Source of the DNA: Chelativorans sp. | Lineage (GTDB): Bacteria > Pseudomonadota > Alphaproteobacteria > Rhizobiales > Rhizobiaceae | Direction: 5' to 3' | Assembly (NCBI RefSeq): GCF_031180965.1 | Contig: NZ_JAPSLH010000017.1 | Coordinates: forward strand, 1 to 64,000 | Length of the DNA stretch: 64,000 nucleotides | Translations under genes and position numbers: made by a program | Shown: in pieces, positions 52,816 through 61,247 of the stretch | How the letters are laid out: the number at the start of each line of letters is the position of its first letter | How positions within the stretch are numbered: position 1 is the stretch's first letter | The notes under the pieces: model-generated | The model's input: the letters and a program-made list of their open reading frames with translations, nothing else | Databases searched by the model: none | Told to the model about the DNA's origin: nothing

Positions 52816-53735
52816 TGTCGCCTTTCCAGCTTGCACGGCGGCCTGAAACAGGCGCCAGGATCCGCGTCTCCTTCGAATTCTTTCCGCCCAAGACGGAGGA
52901 CATGGCGCACAAGCTCTGGGAAACGGTCGAGCGGCTGGCGCCGCTGCGGCCCTCCTTCGTATCCGTCACCTATGGCGCGGGTGGTTCCACGCGCGAGCCG
53001 ACCGCGCGGACGCTCCGGCGCATCCTGCAGGAAACGGCGCTCGACCCGGCCGCGCATCTTACCTGCGTCGATGCCGACCGGGATGCGGTGGACAGTGTCA
53101 TCGCCGATTTCGCAGCCATGGGCATCAGGCGCTTCATCGCCCTGCGCGGCGATCCGACCGAGGGCGTTGGAGCTGCCTACCGGCCGCATCCCCGAGGCTA
53201 CACGAACGGGGCCGAGCTTGTGCGCGCGCTCGCCCGGCACGGCAGTTTCGACATCTCCGTTTCCGCCTACCCGGAGAAGCATCCGGAAAGCCCGGATTTT
53301 GCCACCGATATCGAGATGCTGAAGCGCAAGGTGGACAATGGCGCCACGCGCGCGATCACCCAATTCTTCTTCGACAACGACGCTTTCGAACGCTACGTCG
53401 AGCGCGTCCGGCGCTCCGGCATTTACGTGCCGATCGTGCCCGGCATCCTGCCGGTCCACAATTTTCCCCAGATGGTCCGCTTTGCCGGCCGCTGCGGTTC
53501 GCATGTGCCGGCGTGGATGGCAGAGCGCTTCGCCGGACTTGAGCGGGATCCCGCCACGCACCAGCTCGTCGCCGCCGCTGTGGCAGCAGAGCAGGTTCTC
53601 GACCTCATAGAGCGCGGCGTTTGCGACTTCCATTTCTACACGATGAACCGGGCGGAACTGGCCTTCGCCATCTGCCACATGATCGGCATTCGCCCCGAAG
53701 CGGAAAGGGCGGCCTCCGCACCGGTGGCTGCTTGA
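52815..53735 (+). CDS. metF: 5,10-methylenetetrahydrofolate reductase
   Basis: The 306-residue TIM-barrel flavoprotein starts MSPFQLARRPETGARIRVSFEFFPPKTEDM. The FEFFPPK motif holds the conserved Glu. It continues with FVSVTYGAGGSTRE, ALRGDP, and SAYPEKHPESP for folate and FAD binding. It supplies methyltetrahydrofolate for methionine synthesis. It is translationally coupled to the ArsR-methyltransferase gene upstream, which likely shuts it off when SAM is plentiful. The frame is open back to 52659, inside that gene, but the ATG at 52815 opens the normal protein. Confidence 0.95.
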   Translation: MSPFQLARRPETGARIRVSFEFFPPKTEDMAHKLWETVERLAPLRPSFVSVTYGAGGSTREPTARTLRRILQETALDPAAHLTCVDADRDAVDSVIADFAAMGIRRFIALRGDPTEGVGAAYRPHPRGYTNGAELVRALARHGSFDISVSAYPEKHPESPDFATDIEMLKRKVDNGATRAITQFFFDNDAFERYVERVRRSGIYVPIVPGILPVHNFPQMVRFAGRCGSHVPAWMAERFAGLERDPATHQLVAAAVAAEQVLDLIERGVCDFHFYTMNRAELAFAICHMIGIRPEAERAASAPVAA

Positions 53736-53749
53736 CGGAGAGCAGGCGC

Positions 53750-53777
53750 AAAAAAGGCCGGGTTTTCACCCGGCCTT
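53750..53777. terminator. Bidirectional terminator after metF
   Basis: A perfect 10-bp stem (53754-53763 with 53768-53777) has a TTTC loop. On the minus strand it is followed by a T6 tract (A run at 53750-53755 on the plus strand), so it also terminates the microprotein gene that ends at 53815. Confidence 0.85.
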
Positions 53778-53814
53778 GCTGTTCTTCAGCTTCGGTCTTT
53801 TCGGCTCAACCTGC

Positions 53815-53901
53815 TTACGGCAGGACCCCCATGATGAGCGCGCCAACGAATACGAAAGCCGCACAGATGACGAGCGCGTTGAGTGGCCTAGTCAGTCCCA
53901 T
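53815..53901 (-). CDS. 28-residue single-pass membrane microprotein
   Basis: A very short frame encodes MGLTRPLNALVICAAFVFVG followed by eight more residues ending GVLP. It is one hydrophobic helix of about 20 residues after a short positive N-terminus. An excellent ribosome site (AGAGGAGG, eight bases before the ATG) and a strong terminator with a T6 tract just downstream argue that it is a real gene. I recall similar small membrane proteins in rhizobia but cannot name one. The function is unknown. Confidence 0.65.
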   Translation of the reverse strand: MGLTRPLNALVICAAFVFVGALIMGVLP

Positions 53902-54086
53902 AAGCGAAGCCTCCTCTGCTGACTGGGACCTCGGATTCTAGGTATTAACAAACCGTTGCCAAGAGGTTTGTGTGCTGCAATGCAGCAGAGTCGTAGAATG
54001 GTATTCTAATAGGATAGCGCTCAGCCTTGCTTTTGCTGAGCAAAATGCCAGTCCTTCACAAAATGTTTACGCCGGGAAGGGTGCCC

Positions 54087-55004
54087 TCACTGCCGGCGAA
54101 GAAGCCGGCCGTCGATGGTGACCAGCCCCAGACCGATAAGAACCATTCCCGCGATTTCGAAGCTCTCCAGCCGTTCGCCAAGGAAAAGCGTGCCGAGCAG
54201 GATGGCGCTGACGGGCACGATCAGCGTCACAAGCGAAGCATTGGTGGCGCCGGCCGAGGCGATCAGCCGGAAATAGATGATATAGGCGAAGGAGGTGGCA
54301 AGCACCGCCAGCGCCACCACCGCAGCCCAGACATGGGCGCTCGCGGCGAAAAGGCCCTCCGGACCGTGCAGCAGGAGGATTGCGGGCACCATGACGACCG
54401 TCGAGGCGGTAAGCTGCCCCGTGGCGATCACGGGCGGCGGAATATGCCTGAACCGGCGCGCATAGATGAAGGCGAAGGCATAGGAGAGAGCTGTTCCCAC
54501 CAAGGCTAGCTTTGCCCATATCGGCCCGCCGAGGCCTGTCATGAGTCCGGGCCCGATCATCACGGCCGTCCCGGCGATGCCGAAGAGGATGCCGCAGAGC
54601 TTCGGCAAGGAGAGCTTTTCGTCGGCCGTGAACATGTTGGCCAGAATGGCGGTCCAGAAGGGGGTGGTCGCGTTGAGGACGGAAGCGAGCCCCGCGCCGA
54701 TCTCCGTCTGGCCGAGGAACATCAGCGAGAACGGAATGATGTTGTTGAGGAAAGCGAGCGCGAAGAAGCTGCCGGCCATGGGAAAAGCGAGGCGGAAGCT
54801 CGGACCGCGGATGCCCAGCCAGATCTGCAGTATGGCGGCGGCAATGGCAACGCGGAACATCACCAGGTTGAGCGGCGGGATCTCGGCAACGGCGATGCTG
54901 ACAAAGAAGAAGGAGCCGCCCCAGATCGCGCCGAGCAGGATGAGCAGCGTCCAGTCCTTGAGCGAGATCTGCCTTGCCGGGGCCATTTCCGTGCCGACAG
55001 CCAT
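54087..55004 (-). CDS. DMT-superfamily (EamA) transporter
   Basis: The 305-residue protein has ten membrane helices in two EamA repeats, with LLLGAIWGGSFFFVSIAVAEIPPLNLVMFRVA in the first and a second repeat from about residue 155. Members export amino acids, nucleosides or metabolites; the substrate cannot be read. The start at 55004 has GGAGG seven bases upstream; the frame also extends to 55271 into the divergent gene. It is divergent from a PLP decarboxylase with 165 bases between, so export of an amino acid or amine is a reasonable guess. Confidence 0.87.
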   Translation of the reverse strand: MAVGTEMAPARQISLKDWTLLILLGAIWGGSFFFVSIAVAEIPPLNLVMFRVAIAAAILQIWLGIRGPSFRLAFPMAGSFFALAFLNNIIPFSLMFLGQTEIGAGLASVLNATTPFWTAILANMFTADEKLSLPKLCGILFGIAGTAVMIGPGLMTGLGGPIWAKLALVGTALSYAFAFIYARRFRHIPPPVIATGQLTASTVVMVPAILLLHGPEGLFAASAHVWAAVVALAVLATSFAYIIYFRLIASAGATNASLVTLIVPVSAILLGTLFLGERLESFEIAGMVLIGLGLVTIDGRLLRRQ

Positions 55005-55169
55005 GAGGGCCTCCAGAAAAAGAGCCTTGCCATAGCATCCGGCGCGCCGCGGGCCACCCGATTTCCGCTCCTCGCGCAAGACTTGCACCACCACGGCGCG
55101 GAAAGATGCTGGCGGCGGTTCCCTTTGCATCCGCCGCGAACTAGTTTGCCCCCGCACTGGAGGTTGGCG

Positions 55170-56390
55170 ATGCAGCGATTCGAGACCGCCCGGGACGTTG
55201 CCCTGAAGATGCGGCCCGACGATTCCGTCTACTGCTTCCGGCCGGAGGTGCTGAAGGCCGATGCCCGCCACTTCATGAGCATGTTTCCGGGCAAGACCGC
55301 CTATGCCGTCAAGACCAATGGCGAGGAACTCGTCTTAAAAACCCTGGCGGAAGCCGGCGTTACGGCCTTCGATGTGGCTTCGCCGGCGGAATTCGCCGCC
55401 GTGCGGGCCGTCGCGCCGCATGCCGAGATGCTCTACATGCATCCCGTCAAGACGCAGTCGGATATCCGCCTGGCGCTGCAGGACTACAAGATCCGCGTCA
55501 TCGCCGTCGATCATGAGGACGAGGTGACCAAGGTGATCCGGATCGCACGCGCGCTCGACATCGATCCGGGCGCACTGACGATCTTCGTGCGCCTTCAGAC
55601 CAAGGGTAATGCCGCCTACGAACTGTCGAAGAAATTCGGCGCCGGGCCCGCCTATGCGGTAGAGCTCCTGCAGCGGCTTCACCGCAACGGCTACAAGGTC
55701 GGCATCTGCTTTCATGTGGGCAGCCAGATCGAGGACCCGGAGACCTATGAACGGGCGCTCGCCTCGGCCGACTGGGTGCGGAACAGGGCCGGCGTGCCGC
55801 TCGCTGCGCTCGATCTGGGCGGCGGCTTTCCGGCCGAATACGGGCACGACCCCAACCGCCGGAAGCCGGAGATGCCCTCGCTCGACGAGCTCATGGCGCG
55901 GCTTAGGGCCGATATCTTGGAATGGGGCTTCGACACGCTGCCGCTTGTCGCCGAGCCCGGCCGGGTGATCGTCGCGCGCGCCTTCTCGCTACTCGTTCGG
56001 GTGCTCCTGCGCAAGGGCAGGCGGCTCTACATCAATGACGGCATCTGGGCTTCGCTGTCGGATTCCTGGACGGGCAAGATCACGCTGCCGGCACGCTTCA
56101 TCCCCGATCCGGCCATTCGCACGCGCAACGGCAAGGCAGAGAACATCGTGCCGTTCCGCGTCTGCGGCGCTACCTGTGATTCCGTCGACATCCTCTCGCG
56201 GCCCTTCTGGCTGCCGGAGACGGTGGACACCGGCGACTGGATCGAGATCGGCCATATCGGCGCCTACTCGATGGCGCTCCGGACCCGCTTCAACGGGTTC
56301 TACCCGGACACATTCGTCGAGGTCGAAAAACCGTTCGACGAAGGGGATGCCCCGGAAGGGCTCGCGAGCCTGGAGACGATGGCGGACTAG
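55170..56390 (+). CDS. Group IV PLP-dependent decarboxylase (ornithine/lysine type)
   Basis: The 406-residue enzyme has the alanine-racemase-type barrel with PLP Lys48 in TAYAVKTNGE, the HVGSQ motif (about 185), the phosphate-binding LDLGGGFPAEYG and the C-terminal active-site Cys in RVCGATCDSVD. This is the eukaryotic-like ornithine decarboxylase family, which in alphaproteobacteria works on ornithine and sometimes lysine to make putrescine or cadaverine. GGAGG precedes the ATG at 55170. Confidence 0.88.
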   Translation: MQRFETARDVALKMRPDDSVYCFRPEVLKADARHFMSMFPGKTAYAVKTNGEELVLKTLAEAGVTAFDVASPAEFAAVRAVAPHAEMLYMHPVKTQSDIRLALQDYKIRVIAVDHEDEVTKVIRIARALDIDPGALTIFVRLQTKGNAAYELSKKFGAGPAYAVELLQRLHRNGYKVGICFHVGSQIEDPETYERALASADWVRNRAGVPLAALDLGGGFPAEYGHDPNRRKPEMPSLDELMARLRADILEWGFDTLPLVAEPGRVIVARAFSLLVRVLLRKGRRLYINDGIWASLSDSWTGKITLPARFIPDPAIRTRNGKAENIVPFRVCGATCDSVDILSRPFWLPETVDTGDWIEIGHIGAYSMALRTRFNGFYPDTFVEVEKPFDEGDAPEGLASLETMAD

Positions 56391-56405
56391 GGAGTTATGG
56401 AGGAA

Positions 56406-56432
56406 GGGAGTAGGGGAGTAGGGGAGTAGGGG
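56406..56432 (+). repeat. AGTAGGGG tandem repeat, G-quadruplex-type motif (plus strand)
   Basis: Three perfect copies of AGTAGGGG follow a GGG, giving four G-runs with 4-base spacers. It is just after the stop of the decarboxylase gene. A similar set on the other strand lies at 56507-56532. Confidence 0.75.
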
Positions 56433-56506
56433 AAAGGCAGTGGGCGAGCGTCCACTTTCCCTGATGATGTTGTCTAGTTGTCTAGACAAGGCGACAAGCG
56501 TCTGTT

Positions 56507-56532
56507 CCCCTGTTCCCCTATTCCCCTATCCC
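56507..56532 (-). repeat. Mirrored G-run repeat, G-quadruplex-type motif (minus strand)
   Basis: On the minus strand this reads GGG, GGGG, GGGG, GGGG at 8-base steps with AATA or AACA spacers, an imperfect inverted copy of 56406-56432. It includes the stop codon of the GH25 gene. Between the two sets is TTGTCTAG followed by the palindrome TTGTCTAGACAA (56470-56489). Confidence 0.7.
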
Positions 56533-57323
56533 GCATTGGCCCTTAGCCAACCGCGCCAGGCTTCGGCATTGCCGTGGAAGACATTGATGTCGGCATTGCC
56601 CCTGATGCCGGGGACGATGCCGGTTCCCGTGTACTGCCAAAACACCCAGGGGTGGTTGTCGTATTTCTCGTCCGGATGGCCGGCCACCGAGCGCAGCCAG
56701 AAGGGATAGCCCTTGAAGCGCCAGAGCCCGTTGTCGTCGAAGAAATCGACGGAGGTGTAGATGATCGGCCGCTTGCCGTAGTGGCGCTCCACCATGTCGA
56801 GGAAGACCTGCATCTCGGCGCGCACGGTCTCGGCGGGCGGCCGCAGCTTGCAGGTGGGCGAGAGGTGGTTCCACTCCATGTCGAGCACCGGCGGCAGCGC
56901 GCCGCTGTCGCGCGGGACGTGGCGGATGAACCAGCGCGCCTGCTCCACTGCGGGCCGGCAGAAATAATAGAAGTGGTAGGCCCCGCGCGGAATCCCGGCG
57001 GCTTTTGCCGCGCTCCAGTTGCGGTGGAACATGTCGTCCACCCGATCGCCGCCCTCGGTCGCTTTGATGAAGGCGAAGGAGATGCCGTTGCGGCGCAGGG
57101 CCTGCCAGTCCACCTCGCCCTGGTACTTCGAGACGTCCGTGCCGTGAACCGGATAGTGCCAGGGAGCGCGGCCGGTCCAGTCATGCTGATCATTGTCGGC
57201 AAAGCGGAGGCCGCCGGAGGAGCTTGGCAGGGCCGCTGGCGAGACAAGGTCGGAAAAGTCGTAGCTCGCCCCGGAGCAGCCGGCGAGCAGAAGCAGGCTC
57301 AGCAAAATTTTCGTCAGACGCAT
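56526..57323 (-). CDS. GH25 family lysozyme-like lipoprotein
   Basis: The 265-residue protein has a lipoprotein signal with lipobox LLAGC (Cys16) and a glycoside hydrolase 25 domain from about 60. That domain has Asp63 in HGTDVSKYQGEVDW, catalytic Asp148 and Glu150 in PVLDMEWN, and YTSVDFFDD and WQYTGTG later. GH25 enzymes cut the MurNAc-GlcNAc bond of peptidoglycan. As a lipoprotein it would act from the membrane face in the periplasm. Its stop codon is inside a G-run repeat. Confidence 0.9.
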   Translation of the reverse strand: MRLTKILLSLLLLAGCSGASYDFSDLVSPAALPSSSGGLRFADNDQHDWTGRAPWHYPVHGTDVSKYQGEVDWQALRRNGISFAFIKATEGGDRVDDMFHRNWSAAKAAGIPRGAYHFYYFCRPAVEQARWFIRHVPRDSGALPPVLDMEWNHLSPTCKLRPPAETVRAEMQVFLDMVERHYGKRPIIYTSVDFFDDNGLWRFKGYPFWLRSVAGHPDEKYDNHPWVFWQYTGTGIVPGIRGNADINVFHGNAEAWRGWLRANAG

Positions 57324-57385
57324 GTTTCGGAGAGCCTCCCCGCAAGCGAATCGCTATCGTGCGATCGGTTTTCCGGGATTAGGCC

Positions 57386-58783
57386 ATGCGGATTGCGCTT
57401 TCCATCACGAAATGGCTCGCGGGCTTCCTCGTCGCCGCCCTCGTGGCGGTAGCGCTCTGGCTGTGGCTCGCGCCGCCGGACCTCATCCGCGTCGGGGCCA
57501 ACTACGCGGCGAAGACCGTCTGCTCGAACGTCTTCCTGGCCAACCGCGACCCGCAGACGGTCCTGGCCGAGGACGTCCAGGCCCCCGGGCACCCGCTGCT
57601 GAGGCTCATGCGGGTCGAGGTGGACGCGGCGCAGGCAAGCGTCCGGGCAGGGCTGTTCGGCTCGGCCGGTGACGGCCTGGCGGCCTATCTCGGCGCCACC
57701 GGCTGCGCAGCAATTCCGGACGGCGACATGGCCGCCGCTCCACGCCTCTTCGTCGACAGGCCGGCGCAGCCGCGCAGTACAGAGCTTTGGCCGGACGGCA
57801 TCCGCATCGATGTGTCGGGGAAACCGGCCGTCGCAGCCATTCTCGACGATCCGGCCATGACCGGGCCGGGAATGCGGGCCGTGGTGATCGTGCAGGACGG
57901 GCGCATCATCGGCGAGCGCTTCGGCCCGGGCGTCACCGATTTCGAGCAGCCGCTCCTCGGCTGGTCGATGACGAAGAGCGTCAACGCGGCCATCGTCGGC
58001 ACGCTTGTCGGGGCCGGCAGGCTGTCCGTCCACGATAAGGGACTGTTCCCCCGCTGGGCAGGCGACGGGCGGGTGGAGATCACCTTGGCCCACCTGCTCG
58101 GCATGGAGAGCGGCCTTGCCTTCAACGAGTATTACGGCGGGGTGAGCGACGTCACGCGCATGCTCTATCTTGAGCCGGACATGGCCGCCTTCGCCGCCAA
58201 CCAGCCGCTGCTCCACCGGCCCGGCACGCAGTTTGCCTATTCGAGCGGGTCGAGCGTCATGGCTTCCCGCGCCTGGCAGAACGTCTTTGCGAGGCCCGAG
58301 GAGGCTCTGGAATGGCCGCGCCGCGCGCTGTTCGACCCTTTGGGCATGGAAACGGCGGTCTTCGAGACGGACGCGCGCGGGACATTCGTGGGCTCCTCCT
58401 ATCTTTATGCCTCCGCCCGCGATTGGGCACGCTTTGGTCTCCTGCTCCTCCAGGACGGGGTGTGGAAAGGGCAAAGACTTCTGCCCGAGGGTTGGGCGGA
58501 ATGGATGCGGACGCCCACAAAGGCCTCCGGCGGTGAATATGGACGGGGGCTGTGGCTGCACGGGCCGCGGGTGGCGACGCCCTTCGGGCAGGATGCCGAC
58601 GCCGGCTTCGACCTGCCCGATGACGCCTACTGGCTGATCGGCCATGACGGGCAGACAATCACCATCCTCCCGTCGCGCAGGCTGGTCGTCCTGCGCATGG
58701 GCCTGACGCCGGCGAAGCTCGCCTACAAGCCGCAGGCGCTGGTGGAAGCAGTGGTCCGGGCGCTCGATGCCGAGGATGGGTGA
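57386..58783 (+). CDS. Membrane-anchored serine hydrolase, class C beta-lactamase family
   Basis: This 465-residue protein has an N-terminal membrane anchor (about 8-29). The beta-lactamase-fold domain carries the catalytic Ser194-x-x-Lys197 (SMTK), a Tyr in FAYSSGSS (about 287) and GHDGQ (about 418) in place of the KTG. This layout is close to 6-aminohexanoate-dimer hydrolase (NylB)-like esterases. It likely hydrolyses an ester or peptide in the periplasm. It is divergent from the GH25 lipoprotein with 62 bases between. Confidence 0.87.
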   Translation: MRIALSITKWLAGFLVAALVAVALWLWLAPPDLIRVGANYAAKTVCSNVFLANRDPQTVLAEDVQAPGHPLLRLMRVEVDAAQASVRAGLFGSAGDGLAAYLGATGCAAIPDGDMAAAPRLFVDRPAQPRSTELWPDGIRIDVSGKPAVAAILDDPAMTGPGMRAVVIVQDGRIIGERFGPGVTDFEQPLLGWSMTKSVNAAIVGTLVGAGRLSVHDKGLFPRWAGDGRVEITLAHLLGMESGLAFNEYYGGVSDVTRMLYLEPDMAAFAANQPLLHRPGTQFAYSSGSSVMASRAWQNVFARPEEALEWPRRALFDPLGMETAVFETDARGTFVGSSYLYASARDWARFGLLLLQDGVWKGQRLLPEGWAEWMRTPTKASGGEYGRGLWLHGPRVATPFGQDADAGFDLPDDAYWLIGHDGQTITILPSRRLVVLRMGLTPAKLAYKPQALVEAVVRALDAEDG

Positions 58784-58797
58784 CGGGGGATCCGCAA

Positions 58798-59460
58798 TCA
58801 GGGCAGCCGCACTACCGCGTGCACCGCATAACCGCGGAATCGCGAGTCGAAAGAGAGGCTTGCGCCGCGCTTCTCGCATTCCGATTCAAGCACCTCGCGC
58901 AATGAATCACGCGGGCTGACATGGAACGCCGAGAGCCAGCGGCGCAAGCCCTGGCGGAACCAGCCGGGCAGGCGCTCCTGCCGGCCGAAATCCACGATAT
59001 GCAACGAGCCGCCGGTCTCCACGCAATCAAGCGCCGCGGCGATAGTCCGCTCCCAGGGCGGGATCATCGACAGGGCGTAGGAAAGGAAGACGCGGTCGAA
59101 GCGCGAGCGGCCGAACAGTGCCGCGGCGTTGAAATCGGAGGCGTCCGCCTCGGCCAGCCGCACGATATCGTCTATATGCTCGCGGCGCAGCCGGTTTTCG
59201 GCCGTTGCGAGCATCACCCGCGATATGTCGATCCCGTAGAACCATGCCTTGGGGTATCGCTCCGCGGCGAGGGAGAGATTACGCCCCGTGCCGCAGCCGA
59301 GCTCCAGCACGGTGCCGTTGCGCGGAACTTTCAGCGCGTCGATCAGATCGTCCCGCCCGAGCAGATAGAATTTTCGCGTCAGATCGTAAATGTGGCGCTG
59401 ATGGCGGTAGACACCATCCATCAGGCGGGCGTGGGAGGGGCTTTCCGCCACGGCGCTCAT
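58798..59460 (-). CDS. btaB: Diacylglycerylhomoserine N-methyltransferase, BtaB
   Basis: The 220-residue methyltransferase has YRHQRHIYDLTRKFYLLGRD near the start, motif I LELGCGTGRNLSLAA (about 52-66) and YALSMIPPW. It methylates diacylglycerylhomoserine three times to give the betaine lipid DGTS. The start at 59460 overlaps the btaA stop by four bases (ATGA); a longer frame to 59553 lies in btaA. The btaA-btaB order on one transcript is the same as in Rhodobacter and Sinorhizobium. Confidence 0.92.
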   Translation of the reverse strand: MSAVAESPSHARLMDGVYRHQRHIYDLTRKFYLLGRDDLIDALKVPRNGTVLELGCGTGRNLSLAAERYPKAWFYGIDISRVMLATAENRLRREHIDDIVRLAEADASDFNAAALFGRSRFDRVFLSYALSMIPPWERTIAAALDCVETGGSLHIVDFGRQERLPGWFRQGLRRWLSAFHVSPRDSLREVLESECEKRGASLSFDSRFRGYAVHAVVRLP

Positions 59461-60704
59461 GCGTCTTTCTTCACATAAAGGTGGAAGCCGCCATAGATCG
59501 CCGAGCGGTCGCGCGCGGAGAGTTCGCGCGAGCGCGCGAATTCGTAGCGCCACTGGTCGAGCAGCGCCGGGGAGAGGCGGCCGGGGAGCAGGCTCGGCTG
59601 GGCCGCCGTGCGGAAGATAACGCGCGCCTGGGGAGCGGCCGTGCGCGTGATCTCGGTCCAGAGCGCGTTGAGCTGCTCGTCGCTCATCCAGTCCTGCGCG
59701 TCGAGGAGCACGAAACGGTCGATGGTCGCAGCCGGCTTTCTGGTCAGCAGCTCGATCAGATTTGCATGGTGGACGGTCGCGCGCCCGGCATTGGCGCGGA
59801 TCGTCGCGAAGTTCCCGCGCTTGAGATAGGCGGGCATCTCCGCCTCGCCCTCGCGCGGATAGCGGCGCGCGAAGGCAGCCCAGGCAAAATAGTTCTGTTT
59901 CAGGGGGAAATGGCAGGCCAGCTTTTCCAGCCGTGCGCAGAGCACCTCGGCCATCGTGCCGTTGCCGGAGGAGAGCAGCGCGTCATACTGCGCCGGCGGA
60001 ATGCCGAGGCCGAAGAGCGAAGCCTTCCGCGAGGTCGCCCAGCGGATCAGCGGCCTGTCGAAGAGCGGCTTCAGTCGCTCCTCGAAGAAGCGCCGCTGCT
60101 CGCGCAGATTGGTCGACTGCATGATCTCGGACGGGTCCACGCCGTGAAGCTTCGCCACCCGGTGGCCCATGGCGATGAAGAAGCCGAGCAGGCCGGTGCG
60201 ATAGAAGTCGCGGCCGAAGGCGCCAATCCGCCGCCGGCCGAGCATGTCGCGCGATTCCCAGTAGTGGCGCGAGCGGGCGTCCAGCCTCTCGGCGATAAAG
60301 CGATCATAGGCGGCCATGTTTGCGTAGTGGCCGGGCTCGCCGAAAAAGCGCAGCAAATCCTCGTAGCCCGGCAGCGCGGCAAAGGCGGCGAGCTTCAGCC
60401 GGTTCAGCGCCACATGGGCGGCGTTGAGATCGACGACGTCGATGCGCGCGGGCGAGCGCGTGAGATAGGCGAGCATATTGCAGCCGCCCGAGGCGATCGT
60501 CACCATGCGGTGGCCTTCGCCGAGTTCCATGGCGGCCATGTCCACCTCCGGGTCTTCCCAGATCTGCGGATAGACCAAGCCCGAGAAGAGGAGGGCGAAG
60601 AGCCGTTCCGATAGCCCGTCTTTGGAAAGGATGCTGTTCTGGTAGACGGCCTTTCCGATGCGGCGGCGCGAGGAAAGGCCGATATCGGCGGCGAGATCTG
60701 TCAT
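59457..60704 (-). CDS. btaA: S-adenosylmethionine:diacylglycerol 3-amino-3-carboxypropyl transferase, BtaA
   Basis: The 415-residue DUF3419-type protein starts with RRRIGKAVYQNSILSKDGL and has LVYPQIWEDPEVDMAAM, a SAM-binding ASGGCNMLAYL and DVVDLNAAHVALNRLKL. The C-terminal half has LLDAQDWMSDEQLNALW. It moves the 3-amino-3-carboxypropyl group of SAM to diacylglycerol, the first step to the phosphorus-free lipid DGTS. In Sinorhizobium these genes are induced by phosphate shortage through PhoB; five PhoB-like half-sites stand before this gene. Confidence 0.93.
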   Translation of the reverse strand: MTDLAADIGLSSRRRIGKAVYQNSILSKDGLSERLFALLFSGLVYPQIWEDPEVDMAAMELGEGHRMVTIASGGCNMLAYLTRSPARIDVVDLNAAHVALNRLKLAAFAALPGYEDLLRFFGEPGHYANMAAYDRFIAERLDARSRHYWESRDMLGRRRIGAFGRDFYRTGLLGFFIAMGHRVAKLHGVDPSEIMQSTNLREQRRFFEERLKPLFDRPLIRWATSRKASLFGLGIPPAQYDALLSSGNGTMAEVLCARLEKLACHFPLKQNYFAWAAFARRYPREGEAEMPAYLKRGNFATIRANAGRATVHHANLIELLTRKPAATIDRFVLLDAQDWMSDEQLNALWTEITRTAAPQARVIFRTAAQPSLLPGRLSPALLDQWRYEFARSRELSARDRSAIYGGFHLYVKKDA

Positions 60705-60746
60705 GGCTGAGCCCCTATCCCTTGTCCAAGGGGCTAGCGGAAGTCC

Positions 60747-60796
60747 ATGACAGCCGGTTGAAGGTCGCGTGACGCTCTGTGACGGCGCTGTGAATC
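60747..60796 (-). promoter_or_regulatory. Array of five PhoB-type half-sites before btaA
   Basis: On the minus strand the half-sites GATTCAC, CCGTCAC, GCGTCAC, CCTTCAA and CTGTCAT are phased at steps of 11, 10, 11 and 11 bases. The last equals the PhoB half-site consensus exactly. The array ends 42 bases before the btaA start. PhoB control of btaAB is known in Sinorhizobium; the array here is read by eye. Confidence 0.6.
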
Positions 60797-60854
60797 ACCG
60801 CCAATGCGCTTTTCGTGCTGCTGGGCGCCTTCCACCTGACTTTCGCAGAGCCGC

Positions 60855-60881
60855 TTGACAATAACACTTCAATTATATAAC
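60855..60881 (+). promoter_or_regulatory. Candidate promoter of the arsR/AHSA1 pair
   Basis: A perfect -35 TTGACA (60855-60860) is followed after 15 bases by TATAAC (60876-60881), just before the ArsR gene. The AT-rich TTATA...TATAA inverted repeat (60873-60877 and 60889-60893) over it could be the ArsR operator. Confidence 0.5.
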
Positions 60882-60905
60882 TTGTCTATTATAAAGGAGT
60901 GCTCA

Positions 60906-61247
60906 ATGACGCGGGACCTGGATGCGGTGTTTTCGGCCCTGGCGGACCCCACCCGCCGGGCGATCCTTGCCCGACTGGCCCTGGGCGAAGCGACCGTGAT
61001 GGAATTGGCCGAGCCCTTCGAAATGTCGCAGCCGGCGGTCTCGCGGCATCTCAAAGTGCTCGAGACCGCAGGGCTGATCACGCGCCGCGTGAACGGCACC
61101 AAGCGGCCATGCCGCCTGGCGCCCGAGGCCATCGCCGAAATCGACCAGTGGCTGAACTGGATGAGGGAAGCGCTGGCGAAAAATTACGACCGGCTCGACG
61201 AGGTGTTGGCCGGGATGGACCAGGAAAAAGGGAAGGAAAAGCCATGA
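60906..61247 (+). CDS. ArsR-family transcriptional regulator
   Basis: The 113-residue winged helix has AVFSALADPTRRAILARLALGEATVMELAEPFEMSQPAVSRHLKVLETAGLI. There is no metal-binding Cys pair, so it belongs to the ArsR group that goes with AHSA1/SRPBCC proteins. The ATG at 60906 has AAGGAG upstream; the frame from 60855 would start inside the promoter. It overlaps the next gene by four bases. Confidence 0.9.
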   Translation: MTRDLDAVFSALADPTRRAILARLALGEATVMELAEPFEMSQPAVSRHLKVLETAGLITRRVNGTKRPCRLAPEAIAEIDQWLNWMREALAKNYDRLDEVLAGMDQEKGKEKP

